64,000 bases of DNA, from assembly GCA_039566865.1 (NCBI GenBank), contig CM076957.1:12533896-12597895 (forward strand). The letters run 5' to 3'. This stretch comes from Aurelia coerulea. Taxonomy: Eukaryota; Cnidaria; Scyphozoa; Semaeostomeae; Ulmaridae. The position numbers and the translations under genes were made by a program. Every line of letters starts with the position of its first letter. Position 1 is the first letter of the stretch. Below the pieces are notes generated by a model. That model was not told the origin of the DNA. It ran no database searches and saw nothing but the letters and a program-made list of their open reading frames with translations. Below are positions 1 to 9,558 of this stretch, in pieces.

Positions 1-1253
1 TTCTTACCCCAGATAGAAACAATGCTATCAAGCAGGCATGTTGTGCATTATTAGCAAAACAAAATCCAGTAATTCGGGATGTTGCTAGAGTAATAGGTTT
101 AATGGTCTCTAGTTTCCCAGGGGTTATGTATGGTCCCCTACATTATAATTCGTTAGAGATGGATAAGACAGAAGGTCTAAGGAAAATGAAAGGTAATTTT
201 GATAAGAAAATGTCCCTCTCAGCAGAGGCTAAAGTTGAGTTACAATGGTGGATAGATACACTGCCATATAGTTACAATGAAATTAGCCATGGAAACCCAC
301 ATATTACAATTAGCAGTGATGCATCCCTTGTAGGTTGGGGAAGCACATGCATGGGCCAAGGAACGGGAGGAAACTGGACCCCTGAGGAAGCTGCACATCA
401 TATCAATTATTTAGAAATGCTTGCAGCATATTTTGCATTGAAAACTTTTATGAGTTCTCTTGCAAACAAACATGTTAAACTCATGGTAGATAATACCACT
501 GTTGTGGCATGCATTAATAAAATGGGCACTTGCCATTCTAAGCTTATTAATAACCTTGTTAAAGCTATTTGGAACTTATGCCTTGACCACAATGTTTGGG
601 TAACTACCGTACATATTCCAGGGAAACTGAATGTCGAAGCTGACTTACAATCGAGGATTAAACCTAGAGAAACCGAATGGTCTCTAAATACACAGATGTA
701 TCGTCAGGCTGTTGATACTCTTGGATTATCACCATCTATCGATTTGTTTGCATCAAGGCTGAATCATAAGAATGAAACATATGTTTCATTTAAGCCTGAT
801 CCTGGATCAATAGCAGTTAATGCATTTCATATGTCCTGGACTTCCCACCTATTTTATGCATTTCCTCCTTTTTGCATAATTCAAAAAACGTTGACAAAAA
901 TACAACAAGACAAGGCAACAGGCTTGTTAGTAGTACCACTTTGGCCAATGCAGACCTGGTGGCCTTACTTTACAACTATGTTAATTGCTTCACCAATTCT
1001 ATTACCCAGGAGAAAAGAGACACTGTATCTGCCAGCAGATCCAACAGCAGTCCATCCACTTCAGAAGCAATTGCAACTCCTGTTATGCCATATATCAGGG
1101 GATTATTGGAAACAAAAGGAATATCAAAGACTGCTGCCCATATTGTCGAACAGTCATGGCGATGTGGCACTCAAAAGCAGTACAGAGTATACCTCAAAAA
1201 ATGGGAAAGGTATTGCTGTAAGAGGAAAATGGATCCAATTTCAAGTAATGTGA
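1..1253 (+). CDS. DIRS-like retroelement RT/RNase H, 3' part (cut by window edge)
   Basis: The frame is open from the window edge; the first ATG is at 102, but codons upstream already encode RT-connection sequence, so the ORF is truncated by the edge. An RNase H domain follows, with the acidic residues in SSDAS (about codon 68 from the ATG), LEML and LMVDNTT. After it comes the DIRS-typical block DLFASRLN...FKPDPGS...FHMSW. The order RT-RH, conserved C-terminal block, then an overlapping recombinase ORF is characteristic of DIRS elements, which integrate with a tyrosine recombinase instead of an integrase. It overlaps the next ORF by about 380 nt in another frame, as is usual in this group. 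No frameshift or stop is visible. The polymerase catalytic domain lies outside the window. Confidence 0.85.
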   Translation, partial: LTPDRNNAIKQACCALLAKQNPVIRDVARVIGLMVSSFPGVMYGPLHYNSLEMDKTEGLRKMKGNFDKKMSLSAEAKVELQWWIDTLPYSYNEISHGNPHITISSDASLVGWGSTCMGQGTGGNWTPEEAAHHINYLEMLAAYFALKTFMSSLANKHVKLMVDNTTVVACINKMGTCHSKLINNLVKAIWNLCLDHNVWVTTVHIPGKLNVEADLQSRIKPRETEWSLNTQMYRQAVDTLGLSPSIDLFASRLNHKNETYVSFKPDPGSIAVNAFHMSWTSHLFYAFPPFCIIQKTLTKIQQDKATGLLVVPLWPMQTWWPYFTTMLIASPILLPRRKETLYLPADPTAVHPLQKQLQLLLCHISGDYWKQKEYQRLLPILSNSHGDVALKSSTEYTSKNGKGIAVRGKWIQFQVM

Positions 1254-2056
1254 TTGAAGGTATAAATTTTCTAGCAGAATTATATGATGATGGACTGTCA
1301 TACAGTTCAATCAATACTGCAAGATCTGCACTGTCAACCCTTATGCAACTTCAAGATGGAGAAAATTTTGGTAGTAACTCATTAGTATCAAGATTTATGA
1401 AAGGAGTGTTTGTGCAAAGACCTGCACTTCCAAGGTACAAAGAAATCTGGGATGTCTCTGTCGTTCTTAGATACATAGAGAAGTGGCATCCATTGAAAGA
1501 ATTGGATTTGAAATGTCTTACATTGAAAACTGTCATGCTCATGACACTTATTTCTGGTCAGAGATGTCAGACAATTAATGCATTGAACATCAGTAATATG
1601 CATTTGACAGAAAACAGGTGCATATTTGAAATTAAAGAACTTCTGAAAACTACTCGACCTAACAGCCATTTTGGGGTGGTAGAATTTGCTGCATATGCAG
1701 AAGAACCTTTGTGCGTTCTTGCTTGTTTGAGAGAATATATTGCTAGAACAAAAACATTGCGTGGTGGTAATACCAAACTATTGATAAGTTTCTGTAAGCC
1801 ACACAATGCAGTAACAACCTCAACTGTCAGTAGATGGTTGAAAGAAACTCTGAGACTGTCAGGCATAGACATTACAGTATATAAATCTCACAGTGTTCGA
1901 GCTGCTGCTACTTCAGCTGCAAAGTCATTGAATGTGCCTATTGAAGACATTTTGTCTGCTGCAGGTTGGTCTGGAGCTGAGACTTTCAGAAAATTTTACA
2001 ATAAACCTTTGGTTAAATCAGAAAGTTTTGCAAATAGATTGCTTGCTATACATTGA
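872..2056 (+). CDS. DIRS-like tyrosine recombinase
   Basis: The 394-codon open frame starts at a TTG; the first in-frame ATG is near 1085 (MPYIRGLL), just before the folded domain. The N-terminal SAM-like core-binding region is WRCGTQKQYRVYLKKWERYC. Catalytic-type residues follow in order: Arg in SGQRCQTI, the HxxR box SHSVRAAA, the Gly-Trp of AAGWSGAETF, and the nucleophile-type Tyr in FRKFYNK. The protein would integrate the circular cDNA intermediate of the element encoded just upstream. The frame is intact. No inverted terminal repeat could be matched, because the left end of the element is outside the window. Confidence 0.85.
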   Translation: MHNSKNVDKNTTRQGNRLVSSTTLANADLVALLYNYVNCFTNSITQEKRDTVSASRSNSSPSTSEAIATPVMPYIRGLLETKGISKTAAHIVEQSWRCGTQKQYRVYLKKWERYCCKRKMDPISSNVIEGINFLAELYDDGLSYSSINTARSALSTLMQLQDGENFGSNSLVSRFMKGVFVQRPALPRYKEIWDVSVVLRYIEKWHPLKELDLKCLTLKTVMLMTLISGQRCQTINALNISNMHLTENRCIFEIKELLKTTRPNSHFGVVEFAAYAEEPLCVLACLREYIARTKTLRGGNTKLLISFCKPHNAVTTSTVSRWLKETLRLSGIDITVYKSHSVRAAATSAAKSLNVPIEDILSAAGWSGAETFRKFYNKPLVKSESFANRLLAIH

Positions 2057-2206
2057 GGAATTGCTTGCTAACATTGAGGAATGACATATGTTGTGTTATG
2101 ATGATCAAATCTCAAATGTTGCATTATATTCTGTTTTCTTGCTCAACACCAAAATCTTTGAAATCTCACGTGATTTCTCCGTGACGTAGACCAATTACGT
2201 AGTAGA

Positions 2207-2512
2207 ATGAAAAAATTGAACGAGACTTACCTGAAAGGGAAGTTGAAGTTCGATTGTAATTCTACAAGTAATTGGTCAGGAACGGAGAAGTCACCCACCC
2301 ACTAACTATTCATAATTGATAGTTAAGGAAGCGTTTACAATCTCCCATCCCATTGGGGTTTTCTTTTTTGGTGCTTCGCAAAATTTAAAGACTGATGCTT
2401 GGGAACTTGCGCATGCGCTCTCACGTGATTTCTCCGTTCCTGACCAATTACTTGTAGAATTACAATCGAACTTCAACTTCCCTTTCAGGTAAGTCTCGTT
2501 CAATTTTTTCAT
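2207..2512. repeat. 306-bp foldback palindrome, 83-bp arms
   Basis: Positions 2207-2289 and 2430-2512 are perfect reverse complements by eye (83 nt each) around a 140-nt spacer. The right arm contains CTTTCAGGTAAG, where an acceptor-like CAG directly abuts a donor-like GTAAG. A diverged partial copy of the arm region (TCTCACGTGATTTCTCCG) lies just outside at 2164-2181. It could be a foldback MITE, or the inverted/internal complementary repeats that DIRS elements carry at their 3' side. Position supports the second reading but does not prove it. Confidence 0.75.
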
Positions 2513-2970
2513 TTTATGAACAGTTTCTAAACCAGACTCTTTAAGACAATCAATGTTGCTAGATTTTAATCTCTTGTTGAGCAGTTCACTGATTGCCTTC
2601 CGTGACTCTTTCATATTACCTTGACATGCAGAGATCTTATTGGTATAATACTGCTTCTTTAGTTGTACGTTAAGGAGATTGATCTTATTACGGACCTGTC
2701 TGTATGCGTCCATAAGGAATGGGGACTTTCTTTTGGCTGCAGCCTTTTTTAGCCTATCCCTGGTTTGCATAAGTTTTCTGAGGTCATGATCAATCCAAGG
2801 GCAGTATTTCTCTGATACGCGCATTTCAGTTATTGGAGCATGTCTTTCTATGACCAGAGAAAATAGATTTGACCAATTGTTTACCAGAACCACTATGTCA
2901 TCTGTTTCTGTAAGCATCTGCTCCCAGCATATGCCAGAGACATCAGCCAGGAATGCTTCTTCATTAAAAT
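2513..2970 (-). pseudogene. LINE ORF2 fragment (endonuclease-RT linker)
   Basis: The minus-strand frame encodes the end of an APE-type endonuclease and the linker before the RT: HAPITEMRV, then CPWIDHDLRKLM, then RDRLKKAA and repeated basic/aromatic residues. This order is standard in CR1/L2/RTE-like ORF2. The fragment starts at about DFNEEAF and ends where the foldback palindrome begins; no RT motifs follow. The reading frame happens to continue through the palindrome to 2306, but that part is not LINE-like. Confidence 0.65.
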
Positions 2971-3396
2971 CTTAATCAGTTTTGCTTTACATCCTGGATC
3001 AGACACAAGTTTCTCAGGAAAAGGCTCCACCTTTGACTTTTTTAGGACCTTTAGTGAGGTTGAGTCCTTCTTATTCAAGTCTGCCAGAGATTTGATTGTG
3101 GACATTTCTTCATCAAACCAGCATTGGGCTGTTGTTCCTCCCATCATGACACAGTGCTTCTTTCCTTGTAGGTAGAAAATTGCTGAAAATATTTTCCCGT
3201 AGCTGTTACCACATACTTTAAAATAGATTGCCATGCTAAGCTGCTTGTTTGCTTCTGGATCTAATTTCTCCTCATTTGTCAGTATTGGTGCATTGTCATT
3301 TTCAGCTTCCCATTGTACAAGTAGATTCTTGTGTTCGGGATATTGGCCTAAATGATCGTAATATCGTTTATCAAACACGTTCAGCAAGTTTTCCAT
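2893..3396 (-). CDS. Unrecognised ORF, 167 codons
   Basis: The ATG is at 3396 and the same frame is open upstream to about 3530 without an ATG (it reads through GKSLKGWLSVYLPSREEM). The composition looks protein-like: mixed hydrophobic and charged residues, SYGKIFSAIFYLQGKKHCVMMGGTTAQCWF, then a lysine-rich tail. The last ~25 codons overlap the LINE fragment in another frame, so natural coding probably ends near 2970. I do not recognise a family. It could be a captured or domesticated exon, or part of an unclassified transposon. Confidence 0.3.
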   Translation of the reverse strand: MENLLNVFDKRYYDHLGQYPEHKNLLVQWEAENDNAPILTNEEKLDPEANKQLSMAIYFKVCGNSYGKIFSAIFYLQGKKHCVMMGGTTAQCWFDEEMSTIKSLADLNKKDSTSLKVLKKSKVEPFPEKLVSDPGCKAKLIKILMKKHSWLMSLAYAGSRCLQKQMT

Positions 3397-3797
3397 TTCC
3401 TCTCTGCTTGGCAGGTATACTGAAAGCCATCCTTTTAAGCTTTTACCCTTACATCTGGGGAGTTTGCTTTCTTCCTCCCTTTTCTTTTCATTTTTGCCAT
3501 TTAGTACTGCTGACAGTTTTTCGCGCCATTAGGCCGGTTAGGCCAAATGTCGGCTTCGTTTTTATTCTGTCTGAGGTCGTGGCCTTCTTTGAGACTGTTC
3601 TTCGTATATGATGGCAAACTTCAACGATATTGCAGCAATAATGCTTCTTTTTGTAAACCAGAATGTTTTTTTTGAGAATGTAAGTATCCGAGCTATTCCG
3701 AACGAACTATGCAGGACACTCTGTAAACAAGGTATTTCCTGGTATTTGCTGTTGATGAAAGAAGATATTGCTCCAAAACTACACCGTGCCACATCAA

Positions 3798-5953
3798 CAG
3801 TGGCGAAGTTAGAGGGCATGCTCGTCATGCTCAGCATGACCAAACATTTTCAAAAATAACATTTTTTTCAATCACAAAAAATAGGTTTTTCTGCTCGAAA
3901 ACGCAGTTTCTTATCGCCTAACCAGTTCAAAAATACAACGATTGATCGAATGACTCCCCCCCCCTGGTCAATATGGCTTCTGATGATATCCCCCGTATTC
4001 AGTTCGGCTAAGCCAATGAGATTCGCTACTGAGAGCAGGACGAAAGTCAACAGGGCATCCAATCTGGTCATGTCCTCATTCTTGAGCCCGACCTACCGGA
4101 AATCCCCCTATGAATGCGGTCATGCCCATAAGGTTGGTACCCTATGTTCAGTCATGCTCGACAAAAGAGTCCACTTCTGAAACAAAAGGAATGAACAAAG
4201 CTTGGTCTGGCAAAACGAGAGGAGCACGACCTCGTCGTTATAATCATCATAACCTAGTCCTACAATTTCGATGAATGGTTCGTTTTGATTGGCTGAATAT
4301 TTTATTCTGCAAAATCATTGCAAAGATTTTTTACATCAAGGCATGTCAAGTTCTCAGGGCATGACTGTCGTATGATGGAGAGGCAACCCTGTGTCATTTC
4401 GTGAGTTTCACTCTGACAAGTGTGTTTAGGCCTAGCCGATTATGGCGCAAGTTCAAGCTCAGGGAATTATTGCTGATCGAGACCTTGTGTCTCAGTTATT
4501 AAGAATGTCCTTTGCTTCGAGGACTGTTGCTGAGCAGAAGCACATCTACCAACAACAGCGACCAATGCGGAAATTGGCTGTGTGCGAGTGAAGGTATGAA
4601 AGGGGCTGTTTTGTTAGCCATGTACATTATTTAGGCCAGGTGTATCCCAAACATGGACAGAAACAGGCTATACCAACATTCATGGCATGTGTTCCTCTCT
4701 GATTGCAAAACTGGCTAGGTGCACTGGTGCAGTATTATCATAATTTGTTGCTGACTATGAGAACTTTCACATGCCCACCATGGTGAAGGAACTTTGCCGT
4801 TGTCTGTTGATGATTGCAGTATTATCATGATTGCTGATCAAAGGAACTTTCCAAGAGAATTTTCCTGTTTGTGCAGTATTTTCATAATTTGTTGCTGACT
4901 ATGAGAAATTTCACAAGGAACTTTCCTGTTGGTTATCGCAGTATTATCATAATTTTTTACTTATCAGAACAGCTTCCTTCCACAACAGCCAGTTTTCTTT
5001 TATGGTCAATTGTAATGCAGTTTGATTACCCCCCCCCCCAGTTTTACTGTTGTCATGAGCTGGTGGGGTTCCTTATGCTTAAAAATGGAAAACTCAAGCT
5101 AAATTTGCCTTGCAAATGTTCAACAAAATTAAATGTGAAAATCTTGACACAAAATGCCTGCCAAATTTATGACAAGCTTAAAATGCCTTTGAAATGTCAG
5201 ACTTAAAAGAAGAACATATGAAAACCAAGTCTTGGCCTAACATTTTTTGAAAATATAGAGTTTTCCCTTCTGTGTTCAGGTGCATAAATGTGAAATTCTT
5301 GACACAAAGTGCCTGCCAAATTTATGACAAGCTTAAAATGCCTTTGAAATGTCAGACTTAAAAGAAGAACATATGAAAACCAAGTCTTGGCCTAACATTT
5401 TTTGAAAATATAGAGTTTTCTCTTCTGTGTTCAGGTGCATAAATGTGAAATTCTTGACACAAAGTGCCTGCCAAATTTATGACAAGCTTAAATGCCTCTG
5501 AAATGTCAGACTTAAAACAAGAACATTTGAAAACCAAGTCTTGGCCTAACATTTTTTGAAAATATAGAGTTTTCCCTCTGTGTTCAGATACAAAATGTGA
5601 AAATCTTGACACAAAATGCCTGCCAAATTTATGACAAGCTTAAATGCCTCTGAAATGTCAGACTTGAAACCAAAACAAAAACATTTGAAAACCAAATCTT
5701 GGCCTGAAATTTTTGAAAATGGGAGTTTTCCCTTGTGTTCAGGTGCATATTTAACCTGTAAAGGTATAGGCGTTGTCCCCATTCTTGTGGAAAAAGAGGC
5801 GTTTCCTGGGTTAAAAAGGGCGTGGTCCAAAAAATTTTCCGGGTGCTCCGCCCCCGGACCCCCGCGCTCTTTGCGCCTCCGGCGCAAAGAGCTTCCATTT
5901 TTGCGCCTTCGGTGCAGAGCATGACCACCCCTTTTGAGCCAGCTTCGCCCCTG
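3798..5953. mobile_element. hAT-like non-autonomous DNA transposon with 8-bp TSD
   Basis: The exact 8-bp sequence CACATCAA flanks the element at 3790-3797 and 5954-5961. The ends are inverted: the left begins CAGTGGCGAAGTT, the right complement reads CAGGGGCGAAGCT, and both then share GTCATGCTC. An 8-bp duplication with CAG-type ends is the hAT signature. At 2156 bp it has no transposase ORF, so it would need one in trans. The right end includes GC-rich self-complementary DNA (CTCCGCCCCCGG, then TTTGCGCCTCCGGCGCAAA). Inside are a 155-bp tandem array and, at 4725-4960, two or three degenerate copies of a ~145-bp unit beginning GCAGTATTATCATAA. Confidence 0.75.
5131..5748. repeat. Minisatellite, about four copies of a 152-155 bp unit
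   Basis: The phrase AAATGTGAAA(A/T)TCTTGACAC recurs at 5131, 5286, 5441 and 5593. Each unit continues with TGCCTGCCAAATTTATGAC and TGAAATGTCAGACTT, and closes with a GTGTTCAG-type sequence. The last unit is more diverged and the array ends near 5748. It lies wholly inside the hAT-like element, so it moves with it. Confidence 0.85.
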
Positions 5954-5961
5954 CACATCAA

Positions 5962-8123
5962 TAACTTTACAGGAGTCCTTGCCGTGGGTTATTCACTGTC
6001 TTTTGCGTTGTGACGTTATTCTAGGTTTTTTGGACACTACTCTAGAACCATGTTAGGTAAGTAGCAGAAGGAACCATTTCTTCGATATGTTTTTTTGCAT
6101 TGAAATACTCAATATTTTTGATATTTGATTCTTTTTTGATTCTTCTTTTCTTTGATTCTTTGACTCAAGTTGGACGTCTGGCATTTGTTTATGTTGATAA
6201 AACTACCGATGGACAATTGATATCCAGAAAAGAGCATTCGTGAATGGTCGGAAAGACAGGCAAAATGTTATTTATCAAACTGCAGTCTTAAATGGTTCTA
6301 CGGTCGTCATCTGAATTTGCCAATATTGAGGTGTTTATTTCTCCAAATCGGCACCGTGCCACATCACCAGACTCTGCCAATGCACTTACAATGTCTTCAG
6401 TAACAGTGTGCCAATGTCAGTATATGCACTGTTTTTTGGGTTAAACGTCAATGTTCATCTTTTTAGGGGAAGGTTTTTTTTACTTCGACAAAGATTTGGG
6501 CAAAGAAAAGCTTTGTCCTTCAACAGTCACATACAGGGCAAGTGCTGCATGTCATGTGTCATAAGAAGCAAATACCTCAGTACCTGATACATCGTGTACA
6601 AGGGGATTTTTGTACTTAATGTTGTGAGATTTTACAATATAACCCAACTATTCACGTCTTTTTAGACAGAATGCAAGAAGTAACGAATCCTCAAATTTAC
6701 AATCAGAAGTTTACCCACATTCCCTTTTGATGCAAAAACATGTGCAAATTGTTTGATGCATTCCTCAGGGCAATGTGTCATTTTAGTTTTAATTCCGTTT
6801 TAAATGAAGGGGGTCAGGAATGCTGGAAAGGGGGCATAGGGGTGACTGCCCCTGCTGTCATCTGAGAAATGACCTGAAAATGTTATTTTCTATTGATTTG
6901 CCTTGTTCAACTAACTTTTGACATCCATGAATAAGTATTAATGTGAAAAGGGTGGCAATTGTTTGCAAAATGGCCTATTTTTTCTTGCAGATCCATGCTC
7001 CTTCAATTCATACAACATATACAGTGATATTTTGCTTGCATATCCTTGACCCATCCAACTTGTCTAGCTTTGATGATTTGTATGTAGATGGCATAGGGGT
7101 GTAAAAACAGCACTGTATTATACAGCAGATGTTAACAGTTGCAATTAAGAGATTTCAGGGCTGTAGCTTGCATCTTGAACTTGGGGGACACAACACATCA
7201 AGGGAGTATTTCATCAAGCTAAAGAGACACTTCCCAAAGTGAAAAGGCAATATTTTGTTTATTGTAAAATCTCATGAAAGGGTGGCATGTGCCCCCAGTG
7301 CTTCCTGGTTCCTACATCACTAAGAGGTTTGAAAGAAAAAAATTTCAATAAATTTTTTTGCATCATTTGCAGCAGTACACTGTATTATTGCAGGATATTT
7401 TCTTTAGCTAGATAACTGTACTTTAATTCGGAGAGGTGTTTTCAAGTTGCTTTCACAGAATTTTTCTGTTTTTATTTGTGTTTTTATCTGTGTAGAATGG
7501 TGGTTTTATTTTCAATTAAGTTCTATTGGGAAAAGAAGATGTTTTGGAACAGTTTCGGAGAAAAAAATTTTGACCAACATGAGCAAAGTTGACATATTTC
7601 ATGATTTTTTGGACAGTAATGCTAGTATCCTCAAGAATGTACACCTAAAATTTCAGGAGCACGCAAAATTTGTTGAAAAATCAAAAAATTTATTTCAAAC
7701 CAGTAGTTTGTGAAGAGTGCATTCTATTCTCATAAGAAACAAAGGCCCTTCCAAGAAATTAAGAAACTCTACTAATGGTAGTGATCAGAGGAAAATGTTG
7801 GAAGTTGAGGTACTTTTCAAGTTTTGTTATTCATGGAAAATCATTCTTACAAAATGTGTTAGATCGAATTGGATTAATTGACAGATTTATAATTGCAAAA
7901 CTAATAAATGAAATTCACGAATTGTCTCGAAAAGCACTGAAAGACTTGTGTAGTGAGTCTAGTACTGTCCTTACAAGTATGACAATTTGCCTCTGCCTTG
8001 CCTCGAGGTATCAAGCTCTCAAAAGATAAGACGCCTCTACTTCAAACCGAGTGTGTGTGCGCATAAAAAACGAAAAAACCTTATGTTTATGGTCCTTTGA
8101 CATTTATCTGAAAAAGAATGCTG
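5962..8123. other. No gene seen; AT-rich intergenic DNA
   Basis: Short open frames (for example 7447-7713) have low-complexity composition and no recognisable motif. The 15-mer CACCGTGCCACATCA next to the hAT insertion site at 3783-3797 occurs again at 6352-6366, a possible trace of an older duplication or repeat. Nothing else was recognised. Confidence 0.5.
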
Positions 8124-8267
8124 CAGTTTGAATATGACTTAATTACTCTTTGTTCTGCCTTGCATAGAAATTTCATCTCTGATCCAATTGTATGCAATCC
8201 AACTGTCTGCCGTGATTAGATTTCTATGCAAGGCGGAACAAAGAGTAATCAAGTCGTATTCAAACTG
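8124..8267. mobile_element. Small foldback MITE, 48-bp arms
   Basis: 8124-8171 and 8220-8267 are near-perfect inverted repeats (outer end CAGTTTGAATA..., inner end TGCATAGAAAT) around a 48-nt loop. No convincing target-site duplication was seen. The size and structure fit a miniature inverted-repeat element. Confidence 0.6.
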
Positions 8268-8901
8268 CTCTTCCTTTGGCATAAAATATTCAAAGAGCTA
8301 CATGGATAATTGGTTTGTTAACAAAAATTAGCAAATTATTCGCATAAATTTCTATCAAAAACCTTGGATTATGAGCAATATTGAATCGAGGCTTGAACAA
8401 GCTTTACGGCGGTGTTTAACAGATCACTATTTCTTCTGAAATTGGGTCTGGTTATCAGGCTACAAAAAGTTCGAAACCCCATTAATTTCGCTGAAAAAGG
8501 ACTGCATCACGCCCTTCGAAAGGATGGTGGTTTGGGCATCTTCCCAAAGCTCCGTTTGTTTACTTTTGTAAAAAAACGCAGACGCCTGCATTTTCCATTG
8601 TCATTTCTAGCAATATGATTGGCCGACATGGATCCTAAAAAATTTACTGATAGGATAAAAACAAAATTCTCCTATCCTGCAAGGCTGCCAATCTCGACTG
8701 AAAATGGAAAACTATGTTTGATAAGAAGGAACGCCATTTTGTTGTCGGCCCCCTTGCAGAAAAAAGCCAGTTCGCCACTGATAAATCACAAACAATGCAT
8801 TTAAAATGACCTAGGAAAGTGTGTTTGACTGCACTTTGAAACAGTAACAAGTGACAACACTTTCTCAAACAATAGACAAAATAACAACAAATTTTGCTGA
8901 C
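8268..8901. other. No gene seen
   Basis: The open frames at 8412-8618 and 8619-8804 lack recognisable domains and overlap opposite-strand frames of similar length. No repeat structure was recognised. Confidence 0.4.
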
Positions 8902-9022
8902 CATCATCCCCAGATCCAGAGAAGCTTTCTAGGCCAGTTCCTTTGAAATCAAGATCAACATTAGTTGCATCTTCTTCGTCATCATTTGCCTCATCTCCAC
9001 CGTCTTTGTGATGTGCAGGCAC
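8902..9022 (-). CDS. Possible acidic host exon
   Basis: On the minus strand an acceptor-like GATTTTAG precedes an open stretch encoding VPAHHKDGGDEANDDEEDA followed by a Gly/Ser-rich acidic segment. It ends ...GATGATG before GTCAGC, a weak donor. The 121-nt segment resembles in style the acidic, Ser/Gly-rich ORF at 25005-26129 on the same strand, so both could be exons of one gene with transposon-filled introns. This is inference only; it could be chance coding in a low-complexity run. Confidence 0.25.
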
Positions 9023-9558
9023 CTAAAATCAATGATAATGATGATGATGTTAATCAGTTGACTTATGAGCAACGCTGTTGAATCCCGAAGCTCCCAAGGA
9101 ACGAATTGCTGCAACCCATATATCAATGGTGGAACAAATGTTGCACTAATAATCTTACACCCCCTTCCCTAGTAACGAATTTGCTGAAAATATACCCCTT
9201 CAAGGTGACCCGCCAAGGATGACCCGCCAAGAAACTTTGCTTCCGCAGTAATTTAGGGGTAAACATTTTCTCCTGAATTGTTTCTGTTGTTTCACCATTG
9301 AAATTTTTGTTTCCCCTTCGGAAATCCTTAAAGCTCCATCACAGACAGTAGCCGAATTGTTCCTTTCCCCTTCACGGTGGTTTTTGTAATCTCCGTTGAA
9401 ATGTATATATTGAAAAGTTTCCCCACAATTTCTTAATGTCCGGCAGGGTCATTACTTGCGAGGGGGGAGGGTGGGGGTTGTAATCGTTTTTCCTCATGTG
9501 AGTCATGCCAATGTTCAAACGTTTTATAACATGTAGTTTTATCTTTAACCTAAAGATA
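9023..9558. other. No gene seen
   Basis: No feature recognised apart from a short imperfect GATGACCCGCCAAG repeat near 9208-9230 and a G-rich run near 9460. Confidence 0.4.

Noticed and set aside
5131..5748. 155-bp tandem units as a coding repeat
   Set aside because: Frames across units are interrupted and inconsistent; it is non-coding minisatellite in a DNA element.
7447..7713. 88-codon ORF with hydrophobic start as a small secreted protein
   Set aside because: No cleavage-like site, low-complexity composition, and no supporting context.
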